Source: JBAVEL01 sp049587715 (GTDB lineage: Bacteria > Bacteroidota > Ignavibacteria > UBA10030 > UBA6906). Taken from it: a stretch of DNA of 16,182 bases. Under the pieces are notes generated by a model that worked only from the letters and a program-made list of their open reading frames with translations, searched no databases and was not told the DNA's origin. Position 1 is the stretch's first letter. Every line of letters begins with the position of its first letter. This document shows positions 7,588 through 13,503 of the stretch, piece by piece. The stretch spans positions 1-16,182 of the forward strand of contig JBAVEL010000171.1 of the NCBI GenBank assembly GCA_049587715.1, written 5' to 3'. A program made the translations under genes and the position numbers.

Positions 7588-7616
7588 AATATATCAACCG
7601 AGGGGGGGTTTGTCAA
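7588..7616 (-). promoter_or_regulatory. Strong sigma-70 promoter of the ferritin gene
   Basis: On the minus strand TTGACA (7616-7611) and TATATT (7593-7588) are 17 bases apart, and TGA just before the -10 makes an extended -10 element. The spacer begins with AA and seven consecutive C. The predicted transcription start is near 7581, giving a leader of about 35 bases. Confidence 0.88.
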
Positions 7617-7778
7617 TCATACCCGCCCCGGGGAGGGTCTCCGGACGGGGTGGTCTCCACCCCGGGAAACCGCCCCATCCCCTGCGAGGGCCGAATCCCA
7701 ACGCCCGGCCCGGGATCTGCAGGCAGGACCGGGCCTGCGGGCCCCGGGGGGAGAGTCACCCGCCGGAAGCCGGAAAAC

Positions 7779-9860
7779 TCAGGGGTTGCGGGAGCCGGCG
7801 GGCGAGGGGGCTGATCCCTGCAGGATCATGAGACCGTCCCCCGATGTCTTCACCCAGTACCCTTGCCCCGGCGAGAGCGCGGAGACTGCCGTATAGCTTC
7901 CCCCTCCGTCGTACCGGTAGAACGAAGAGGAAATAAGCCCGGGCGGAAGGGTCGCCACCGAGCCCGTTCCGGCGGTGGCGCTGAGCCCGCCCACCAGGTT
8001 CCATCCCGCGGATACGGCCAGCGTCTCCGCGGCAAGATAGAGCCCGGTGACAGCCGCCGTGCCCGCCCATGGGAACTTCAACCAGTATCCTCTTCCCGTC
8101 TCCAGGGTGTCACAGGCGGCATACCCTGTTCCGGGGTCGAAGGCGAAGGCCGGGCCGGATGCGGAGGGGAAGAGCCCCGAGACCCTGCGCCCTTCGGGGG
8201 CGACGGGGAGGGAGATCAGGTTCCATCCCTCGGCCAGGGCCACCTGCGCCGTGGTGGGGGCGATCCGCAGGATGGCGGTTCCCTTTGCCGGGATGCTCAC
8301 CGGGACGGTCCAGTTGGTGAAGCTCCCCGAAGCCCCCAGGGTCAGGATGCCCGCGTTCTCGCCCCCCAGGAGCTCCTCCACCGCGTAGGTTCCGCCCGGA
8401 AGGGGGGAGCCGGCCAGTGTCAGCACCGGGCTGGAGACGGTCTGATTCTGGAAGTTGTGGAGGACCACGATCATCTGTTCCGGGGAGCGGCGTGTGAAGG
8501 AGTAAAGACCCGACGTGCCGTTGCTCACGGGGGCGTAGTCGCCGCTGCGGAGGGCGACCTGGGCGTTCCGGATGGCGATCAGCTTCCGGTACCGGTGCCA
8601 GAGGGAGTTCTGGTCCGCCTGCATGACGGCCACGTTGTAGAGGGCGTAGTTGGAGTTGACCGCCCGCCAGGGGGTGCCCGCGGTGAAGCCCGCATGCGGA
8701 GCGGTGCTCCACTGCATGGGTTTTCTCTTGTCTTCATCGGGCCCCGAGCCCAGCATGCCCACCTCCTCTCCGTAGTACATGTAGGGAATCCCCGGGAGGG
8801 TGAGCAGGAGCGCGGCGGCCTGCTTCATCTTCGTCATGTCCTGGCCGAGCTGGTTGAACACACGGGTCTGGTCGTGGTTTGTCAGGAAGGGGGCGTACTG
8901 GAGGGCGGGGTAGGCACCCGTCACCTCCTGCATGGCGTTGATGACCGCATCGGGCTGGCCGCTCGACACGGCGCTCAGGATGGAGCCCGCCAGGTTGAAC
9001 TCGAAGCAGTAGTCCACACCCGTCCCGTCCACATACCAGGCCACCTGGTTCGTGGGGGACCAGACCTCCCCCACGGTCATGGCGGCGGAGTCCACGCCCT
9101 TGTAGAACTGCCGGAACTGGCGGAGGAAGGTGAAGGTGGCGGGGACGTGCTCCATGACGGGCCCGTCCTCGAACAGGTGCTTGATGGCATCCAGCCGGAA
9201 GCCGTCCACACCCACGTCCTCCAGCCAGTACCGGGTGATGGCGAACATGGTGTCCTTCGCGGCGGCCGTGGCGTAGTTCAGGTCGGGCATTCCGCCCCAG
9301 AAGAGCCCGAAGTACCAGGCCCCATAGAGGGAGTGCCAGACCTGCTGGCCCCAGGGGCCGGTGTAGCCGGGGTTCACGGCTTCCCAGCGGTACCATGAGC
9401 GGTAGGGGGAACCGGGGTCGGGGGCGCTCTGGACGAACCAGGGGTGCTGGCTGGAGGAGTGGTTCATGACAAAATCCACGACCACACGGATGCCGCGGGC
9501 GTGCGCCGCGGCCAGGAAGGTGCGGAAGTCCTGCATCGTGCCGTAGTCCTGCTCGATGCCGCGGTAATCGGTCACGTCGTAGCCGTGGTAGCTGGGGGAG
9601 GGGCTCACGGGCATGAGCCAGATTCCCGTGACGCCCAGGTCCGTGGTGGTGGCGGGGTTCCCGTCGTTCAGGTAGTCCAGCTTCTGGATGAGTCCGGCAA
9701 AATCCCCCGTGCCGTCGGCGTTTGCGTCGTAGAAGCTGCGGACGAAGATCTCGTAGAAGACACAGTCGTTCCACCAGGGAAGGCCCCCCGACTGCGCCGC
9801 GGCCGGTGTGGGGAGTACGAGAAGCGCCGGGATCAGCGCGGCCAGGAGAACTCTCTTCAT
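7779..9860 (-). CDS. Secreted alpha-amylase, GH13 (subfamily 36-like), with duplicated C-terminal module
   Basis: The protein has 693 residues and starts at 9860 with AAAGGAA nine bases upstream. A signal peptide (1-23, cut near AAAQ) leads into a GH13 barrel that hydrolyses alpha-1,4-glucans. Seen in order are a calcium-binding loop (DANADGTGD, 45-53), region I DFVMNH (129-134), MPDLN (191-195), region II GFRLDAIKH with nucleophile D224, region III VGEVW with acid E265, and region IV TNHD (327-330). MPDLN with YEIFVRSFYD resembles GH13_36 or neopullulanase-like enzymes rather than classical amylases. Domain C runs to about residue 535. Residues about 540-682 hold two related modules, each opening with a GWNL motif and ending with GYWLK or GYWVK. 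There is no T9SS sorting domain, so export beyond the periplasm is uncertain. No clear terminator follows the stop. Confidence 0.94.
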   Translation of the reverse strand: MKRVLLAALIPALLVLPTPAAAQSGGLPWWNDCVFYEIFVRSFYDANADGTGDFAGLIQKLDYLNDGNPATTTDLGVTGIWLMPVSPSPSYHGYDVTDYRGIEQDYGTMQDFRTFLAAAHARGIRVVVDFVMNHSSSQHPWFVQSAPDPGSPYRSWYRWEAVNPGYTGPWGQQVWHSLYGAWYFGLFWGGMPDLNYATAAAKDTMFAITRYWLEDVGVDGFRLDAIKHLFEDGPVMEHVPATFTFLRQFRQFYKGVDSAAMTVGEVWSPTNQVAWYVDGTGVDYCFEFNLAGSILSAVSSGQPDAVINAMQEVTGAYPALQYAPFLTNHDQTRVFNQLGQDMTKMKQAAALLLTLPGIPYMYYGEEVGMLGSGPDEDKRKPMQWSTAPHAGFTAGTPWRAVNSNYALYNVAVMQADQNSLWHRYRKLIAIRNAQVALRSGDYAPVSNGTSGLYSFTRRSPEQMIVVLHNFQNQTVSSPVLTLAGSPLPGGTYAVEELLGGENAGILTLGASGSFTNWTVPVSIPAKGTAILRIAPTTAQVALAEGWNLISLPVAPEGRRVSGLFPSASGPAFAFDPGTGYAACDTLETGRGYWLKFPWAGTAAVTGLYLAAETLAVSAGWNLVGGLSATAGTGSVATLPPGLISSSFYRYDGGGSYTAVSALSPGQGYWVKTSGDGLMILQGSAPSPAGSRNP

Positions 9861-9911
9861 GGTTGGATTCCTTTCGGGGCGTACGCCGGCGGCGATTCCG
9901 CGGCGCAGATC

Positions 9912-9940
9912 AACATAGGGGCTGCCCCGTGGAATAACAA
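9912..9940 (-). promoter_or_regulatory. Candidate promoter of the amylase gene
   Basis: On the minus strand TTGTTA (9940-9935) and TATGTT (9917-9912) are 17 bases apart, each matching 4 of 6 consensus positions. The site lies between the ribbon-helix-helix gene and the amylase start, about 50 bases before the start codon. Confidence 0.4.
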
Positions 9941-9958
9941 CCGCATCGGGCCGGAGGT

Positions 9959-10129
9959 TCAGCTCCCGCGGGGCTTCTTTTCCCGGAGGCGGCCCGCCTT
10001 CCGGGCCGCCTCCGCAAGCAGGAACTCGATCTGGGCGTTGATGCTGCGCAGGTCGTCGGCGGCCCATACGGCCAGGGCGCGGTACAGATCCCCGTCCAGC
10101 CGCAGGAGGAACCGCGCCTTTTCGCTCAC
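9959..10129 (-). CDS. Small Arc-like ribbon-helix-helix protein, GTG start
   Basis: The frame has 56 residues, starts at GTG (10129-10127) and ends in TGA. Its start overlaps the stop of the SPFH gene by four bases (GTGA), the usual sign of translational coupling. The protein begins VSEKARFLLRLDGDLYRALA, followed by a helix pair containing DLRSINAQIEFLLAEA and a basic tail. This fits an Arc/MetJ ribbon-helix-helix fold: one beta strand (ARFLLRLD) that would pair in a dimer and lie in the DNA groove, then two helices with the RSxNAQIE turn. Codon use is G/C at third positions, like the neighbours. I recall similar Arc-like proteins beside SPFH genes in other bacteria, so the pair may be conserved. 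A DNA target or a non-DNA role is unknown. Confidence 0.82.
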   Translation of the reverse strand: MSEKARFLLRLDGDLYRALAVWAADDLRSINAQIEFLLAEAARKAGRLREKKPRGS

Positions 10130-11001
10130 TGGTAGAGGGTCCCCGTGTTGATCACGGGCTGGGCCTCCCGGTCTGAGACGAGGGCCACCATCAGGTTGTT
10201 CACCATCACGGCCTTCTTCTCCTCATCCAGCTCGATGATCTTCTGTTCGCTCAGCATCCGGAGGGCGCTCTCCACCATTCCCACGGCCCCCTCCACGATC
10301 TTCTGGCGGGCGGCCACGATGGCCTGCGCCTGCTGGCGGCGGAGCATGGCCTGGGCGATCTCCTGGGCGTATGCGAGGTGGCTGAGGCGGCTCTCGGTGA
10401 CTTCCACCCCCGCAATCTCCAGCCGGGACTGCAACTGAGCCCGCAGGTTCTCGGCAATCTCCTGGGGATTCCCCCGCAGGGAGGAGCGGACCTCGTCCTG
10501 GGCGTCGTAGGGATACTCCGAGGCCAGGGCGCGGATGGCCGTCTCGCTCTGGATGGCCACGAACTGCTCGTAGTGCTCCACGTCAAAGAGAGCCCGGGCC
10601 GAATCCACCACCCGCCAGACAACCACGGCCGCGATCTCGATGGGATTCCCGTGCAGGTCGTTGACCTTGATCTTCTCGCTGTTGAAGTTCCGGATCCGGA
10701 GGGAGACATGCCGCTTCACGGCGAACGGGTTGGCGCACCAGAACCCCGAGTCGCGCACCGACCCGATGTACTTTCCGAACAGCACGAGCACGCGCGCCTC
10801 GTTGGGCTGCACCACGAAGAACCCGGACATGAAGAGCACGATCGTGATGAACAGGAGGACGGCGGGAAGGATGAGGGAGACATCCTCCTCCATAACCATC
10901 TCCAGGACGATTCCGATCTCCGCCAGGATGAGGATGATCAGAAAAAGAAGGGCGGCATAGCCGTTGATTCTGCGGGCTTTCTTCTCGGTGACGGTCTGCA
11001 T
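10126..11001 (-). CDS. SPFH/band-7 membrane protein
   Basis: The protein has 291 residues and starts at 11001 with a strong AAGGAGG five bases upstream. Two hydrophobic segments (about 13-34 and 41-64) anchor it in the membrane. They are followed by an SPFH domain (65-240) with the usual features: VQPNEARVLVLFGKYIGSV, GFWCANPF, IEIAAVVVWRV and an EYPYDAQDEVRSSL segment. The C-terminal part is an Ala/Gln-rich helix (AYAQEIAQAMLRRQQAQAIVAA) typical of oligomerisation. Stomatin- and flotillin-type proteins form large membrane-bound rings and organise membrane microdomains or protease complexes; the partner here is unknown. A NfeD-like partner gene, often found beside such proteins, is absent. 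The following gene encodes an Arc-like protein and overlaps by four bases. Confidence 0.93.
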   Translation of the reverse strand: MQTVTEKKARRINGYAALLFLIILILAEIGIVLEMVMEEDVSLILPAVLLFITIVLFMSGFFVVQPNEARVLVLFGKYIGSVRDSGFWCANPFAVKRHVSLRIRNFNSEKIKVNDLHGNPIEIAAVVVWRVVDSARALFDVEHYEQFVAIQSETAIRALASEYPYDAQDEVRSSLRGNPQEIAENLRAQLQSRLEIAGVEVTESRLSHLAYAQEIAQAMLRRQQAQAIVAARQKIVEGAVGMVESALRMLSEQKIIELDEEKKAVMVNNLMVALVSDREAQPVINTGTLYQ

Positions 11002-11031
11002 GGGTGCCTCCTTGCTGTGGGTGCTATCAGT

Positions 11032-11060
11032 ATAATACTAAAATAATATCATACTGTCAA
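11032..11060 (-). promoter_or_regulatory. Strong sigma-70 promoter of the SPFH operon
   Basis: On the minus strand TTGACA (11060-11055) and TATTAT (11037-11032) are 17 bases apart. The spacer is strikingly AT-rich for this genome. The predicted start is about 25 bases before the ATG at 11001. Confidence 0.88.
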
Positions 11061-11402
11061 GGGGCGGAACCCTCCTGCCCGGGCGGGCGGAATGCGGGGG
11101 GCTCAAGGGGGCGGGGGGAATGAAGCCGGGGAGGGGAGAACGGGGGACCGGCCGCAGGGGAAGGGCCCCGGGAATGAAGGGAATGCCGCGGGGACGGGGG
11201 CGTGAAAACGAGGCCCCCCGTAGAGGAACGGCGGCAAGGAGAGTCGGGCCCCCCACGAATGAAGGGGGAGACGCAGGACAGGGACCCGCCGCCGGCCCGT
11301 CCCCGGGAAGATCAGAACCCGGACTGCACGGGGGAGCCCGCCATCAATAGAAGCCCCGCCGGGAGGCAGGGGCGCCCCCGATCGGCCCGGGTGGCGTGGA
11401 TC
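11061..11402. other. Gene-free G-rich intergenic stretch
   Basis: This stretch of about 340 bases lies between the SPFH promoter and the stop of the LiaF-like gene. The plus strand is purine- and G-rich, with many runs of four or more G, and the 8-base word GAATGAAG occurs three times (11118, 11172, 11257). Short open frames on either strand encode only proline- or arginine-rich low-complexity peptides without ribosome sites. I see no terminator with a T tract for the LiaF-like gene. Confidence 0.6.
11096..11146 (+). repeat. G-run cluster, potential G-quadruplex
   Basis: Six runs of four to six G occur in 51 bases (11096-11101, 11107-11111, 11113-11118, 11128-11131, 11133-11136, 11142-11146), separated by loops of one to nine bases. 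This satisfies the usual G4 motif several times over on the plus strand. Confidence 0.55.
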
Positions 11403-12098
11403 TCAGTTGGTAATTTCCACGCCTCCCATCACCACAAAGCCCTTGATAACCAGGCGGCCGCGCGGGTTCTCCCGGGGGGGAAGGGTCTTGTCGTCGAACC
11501 CGCCCAGGAGGGGGACCCCCTCCACGGCCACCGTCCAGTCCTGGGGAACCTTGATCTCGATCCCGCCCCAGAGGGCGAACACATCCAGCACCGCTTCGGC
11601 GCCCTTCATGCGGGCCTGCCGGAGGTCCAGCTCGCATCCCCCCATCACGGCAGTGAGCTCGCCTCCGCGGAAATCCTCCGCCCCATAGCTCCGCTTCCAG
11701 CCCCCCATGACCACGAACCCCTTCACGGAGCCGTCGCCTCCGGCGGGTGCCGCCGCAGGCGCCGCCCTGCGTGCGGCCCGGAACACAAGGGAGAGCCCCA
11801 TAAGAATGAGAAGGATGGGCCAGAAATCCCACACCTCGAACACGATGACACCCGACATGTCCAGGAGCAGGAGCCCCCCCAGGGCCGCGGCAAGGAGACC
11901 GAAGAACTTCCCCGGGAGATCCCCCGGCTGGAGGAGTCGGAACAGGCCGTAGGCGAGAAGCAGGGCGGGCCAGTACTTCAGGTATTCATCGGCGGACAGG
12001 ACGTCGAAGTTGTCGAGCAGAAAGAGGAGTCCCGCAAGGAGCACGATGACGCCGAAGACCATCTGCGGCGAGATCCGGAAAGGCGGTTTTTCGTTCAT
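11403..12098 (-). CDS. LiaF-like membrane protein
   Basis: The protein has 231 residues. Residues 11-108 contain four hydrophobic segments of the LiaI-LiaF-like type (MVFGVIVLLAGLLFLLDNF; YWPALLLAYGLFRLL; FWPILLILMGLSLVF). After an Ala/Pro-rich linker, residues about 125-231 form the C-terminal beta domain of the LiaF/DUF2154 family, with repeated strands KGFVVMGG (twice), LTAVMGGCELDL and ALWGGIEIKVP. In Firmicutes LiaF restrains the LiaS kinase until cell-wall stress; in other phyla the role is unproven. The start codon overlaps the stop of the upstream gene as ATGA, so the two are translationally coupled. The resemblance to a fold with KGFVVMGG at both ends suggests an internal repeat. Confidence 0.88.
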   Translation of the reverse strand: MNEKPPFRISPQMVFGVIVLLAGLLFLLDNFDVLSADEYLKYWPALLLAYGLFRLLQPGDLPGKFFGLLAAALGGLLLLDMSGVIVFEVWDFWPILLILMGLSLVFRAARRAAPAAAPAGGDGSVKGFVVMGGWKRSYGAEDFRGGELTAVMGGCELDLRQARMKGAEAVLDVFALWGGIEIKVPQDWTVAVEGVPLLGGFDDKTLPPRENPRGRLVIKGFVVMGGVEITN

Positions 12099-12451
12099 GG
12101 CGTACCCCGGTTCTGAGTTTGTCTGTCAACGTCTTTCCAGATGGTGCTGATGCCCCAGGCGACCAGGAGCAGCGGCCAGCTTGTGGAGAAGTCCAGGGCG
12201 AACAGGCCCGCGATCGAGATCTGGAGCCAGAGGCCGATGAACAGAAGCCAGAACCCGCTTCGCCTCTCTCCGGGTCTCCCGCCCGAAGCAAGCCGGAGAA
12301 TCCCGGCGATGACAAGAAGAAGGGGCCAGTATCGCCAGACGGGTGCATCGGGGAGGAGCCCCGCGTTCCTGAGCACGAGGTACGCCCCCAGAAGGATGAG
12401 CCCGGTCCCCAGGACGATGTGTCCCGTGGAGGGGGCGGCATGGCGGTCCAT
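12095..12451 (-). CDS. LiaI-LiaF-like small transmembrane protein
   Basis: The protein has 118 residues and starts at 12451, where AAAGGA lies about seven bases upstream; ATG 12466 has no such site. It is almost wholly hydrophobic after residue 10, with four predicted membrane segments (HIVLGTGLILLGAYLVLRNA; YWPLLLVIAGILRLA; FWLLFIGLWLQISIAGLFAL; WPLLLVAWGISTIW). The paired WPLLLV motifs match the LiaI-LiaF-like transmembrane region seen also at the N terminus of the next gene. It probably pairs with or anchors that protein. The stop overlaps the next start by four bases (ATGA). A weak promoter candidate lies upstream, with TATCTT at 12485-12480 on the minus strand. Confidence 0.85.
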   Translation of the reverse strand: MDRHAAPSTGHIVLGTGLILLGAYLVLRNAGLLPDAPVWRYWPLLLVIAGILRLASGGRPGERRSGFWLLFIGLWLQISIAGLFALDFSTSWPLLLVAWGISTIWKDVDRQTQNRGTP

Positions 12452-12547
12452 GGAGGTTCCTTTCATTCCCGTTCGGGGGAAGATACGACATCCGGGTCGG
12501 AATTCCCAGGGGAAACCACCCGGGGGAGGCGGGCCCGCGCTGCTGTT

Positions 12548-12576
12548 TTGACATGCCCCCCGGACTTTCGTATCAT
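12548..12576 (+). promoter_or_regulatory. Strong sigma-70 promoter of panD
   Basis: TTGACA (12548-12553) and TATCAT (12571-12576) are 17 bases apart; the spacer contains six consecutive C. The -10 ends only five bases before the ATG at 12582, so transcription should begin at or beside the start codon. Confidence 0.85.
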
Positions 12577-12581
12577 GCAGC

Positions 12582-12983
12582 ATGGAACCATCCCGCACAA
12601 TGCTCCGCGCCAAGATACACCGGGCGACCGTCACCCACTCCAACCTGGACTACGAGGGGAGTCTCACCATCCCTCCCGAGCTGATGGAGCTGGCCGACAT
12701 CCGGGAGCACGAGGCGATCGCGGTCTGGAACGTGACACGGGGCACCCGCTTTGAGACCTACGCCATCACGGGCGTGCGCCGCTGCTGCGAGATATGCGTG
12801 AACGGGGCGGCCGCCCATCTGGCGCAGGTGGGGGACAAGATCATCATCGCCTGCTTCGCGCAGGTGCCCGAGTCTCTGGTGAGCTCCTTCCACCCCACGG
12901 TCGTGTTTGTGGACGAGAACAACCGTCCCGTGCGGACAGGCGTGGAGGTTCCCGGCCCGCATACACGCGGAGACGGCTGCTGA
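12582..12983 (+). CDS. panD: Aspartate 1-decarboxylase
   Basis: The protein has 133 residues and makes beta-alanine from L-aspartate for pantothenate and coenzyme A. It is made as a proenzyme that cuts itself between Gly and Ser to form the pyruvoyl cofactor. The cleavage site is YEGS (G26-S27), with the expected K11, the WNVT segment (49-52), R56, Y60 and VNGAAAH. RTML at residues 5-8 aligns with the N terminus of E. coli PanD (MIRTML), which favours the ATG at 12582 over that at 12600. Since the promoter -10 ends five bases earlier, the mRNA would be leaderless. No other pantothenate gene is adjacent. The gene is divergent from the LiaI/LiaF-like pair. No T-tract terminator follows. Confidence 0.95.
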   Translation: MEPSRTMLRAKIHRATVTHSNLDYEGSLTIPPELMELADIREHEAIAVWNVTRGTRFETYAITGVRRCCEICVNGAAAHLAQVGDKIIIACFAQVPESLVSSFHPTVVFVDENNRPVRTGVEVPGPHTRGDGC

Positions 12984-13041
12984 GGGCTTTTTGGCGGGGG
13001 CGCGCTGTGGGTGCAGCCCCCCTGCGGGCCTCTCTCCTGCA

Positions 13042-13197
13042 TCATGACACCCTCCACCTGCGCCGATTCCTGCGAATCGCCCGAGCCACCCCGTCAGAGG
13101 GGAGGGCTTCCGCAGGCGCCATGACCTGCGTCACACGGTTCCTGATTTCTTCCGGGTAGCTTGCAGAGGCCCGCCGCCGGGAGTCCTTGATAGTCAT
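13042..13197 (-). pseudogene. Possible transposase N-terminal remnant, 51 residues
   Basis: A short open frame starts at ATG 13197 and ends at TGA 13044-13042. Its middle (SYPEEIRNRVTQVMAPAEAL, then VARAIRRNRRRW) resembles the N-terminal helix-turn-helix of IS3/IS911-like OrfA transposases, in which a Y/F-S/P-E-E-hK start precedes a helical domain. The rest of such a protein is missing and no inverted terminal repeats or target duplication were found. Third codon positions are less G/C-rich than in neighbouring genes. It could also be a real small protein or a chance frame; no ribosome site of normal spacing is visible. Confidence 0.33.
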
Positions 13198-13229
13198 GCC
13201 TGATTTCGGTAGGTTCCATATGAAGAGGA

Positions 13230-13391
13230 GACCGCTCTATTTTGCGGTCGGCGGCAGGATGCCTGCGGCATGAGGCGCCTCCGTTGAAGGGAGGCTCGAG
13301 CGATGCACGCTGCTCCTTCCCGTATTCGCCCCGACCGGGGGAGACTGCCTTCCCCGGCAGCGGACAGACGCATAGCCCGCCTGCGGCGGGC
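13230..13391 (+). ncRNA. Cluster of hairpins, candidate structured RNA or leader
   Basis: Perfect or near-perfect stems follow one another: GACCGC/GCGGTC (13230-13249, 8-base loop), GCAGG/CCTGC (13254-13266), GCCTCC/GGAGGC (13277-13295, 7-base loop), a 9-bp stem with one G-T pair (13335-13357) and GCCCGCC/GGCGGGC (13375-13391, loop TGC). ATGCC/GGCAT (13259-13271) competes with the second stem. No known riboswitch core was recognised. GC-rich DNA forms hairpins by chance, so the call is tentative. Confidence 0.3.
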
Positions 13392-13503
13392 AACTCCCCA
13401 CCCACCGCCCAACCCAGAGGGATATGTGTCCCCGGAGGGAGGGATCATGGGACTGCGGTTCCGCTGAGTGAGGGGCATAAACGCCAAGCCATCTGAGGAC
13501 ATG

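Larger units (their letters stand above)
12984..13500. other. Gene-poor stretch between panD and the histidine kinase
   Basis: About 500 bases without an intact recognised gene. It contains a 6-bp hairpin (CGATTC/GAATCG, 13064-13079), a possible transposase N-terminal remnant on the minus strand (13042-13197), and a run of perfect hairpins (13230-13391). TTGATA at 13187-13192 could be a -35, but the -10 17 bases on (TAGGTT) is poor. Confidence 0.5.

Noticed and set aside
7719..7738. GCAGGC/GCCTGC hairpin downstream of the amylase as a terminator
   Set aside because: No T-rich tail on the minus strand.
7863..9398. Long open frame on the plus strand opposite the amylase
   Set aside because: It lies opposite an amylase with all GH13 motifs in order, has an Arg/Gly/His-rich composition and no domain; long antisense frames are common at this GC content.
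11038..11256. Minus-strand frame of 72 residues in the G-rich intergenic stretch
   Set aside because: Proline-rich low complexity reflecting complementary G runs, overlaps the SPFH promoter and lacks a ribosome site.
13187..13215. TTGATA-N17-TAGGTT as a promoter for the hairpin cluster
   Set aside because: The -35 is good but the -10 matches only 3 of 6, and it overlaps the possible transposase remnant; kept only as a remark.
13277..13320. Resemblance to parts of the S-adenosylhomocysteine riboswitch (AGGCTCG, AGCG...CGCT)
   Set aside because: The elements are in the wrong order and no methionine-cycle gene is adjacent.
13242..13496. Plus-strand frame of 84 residues before the kinase
   Set aside because: No protein-like pattern; the segment is better described by its hairpins.
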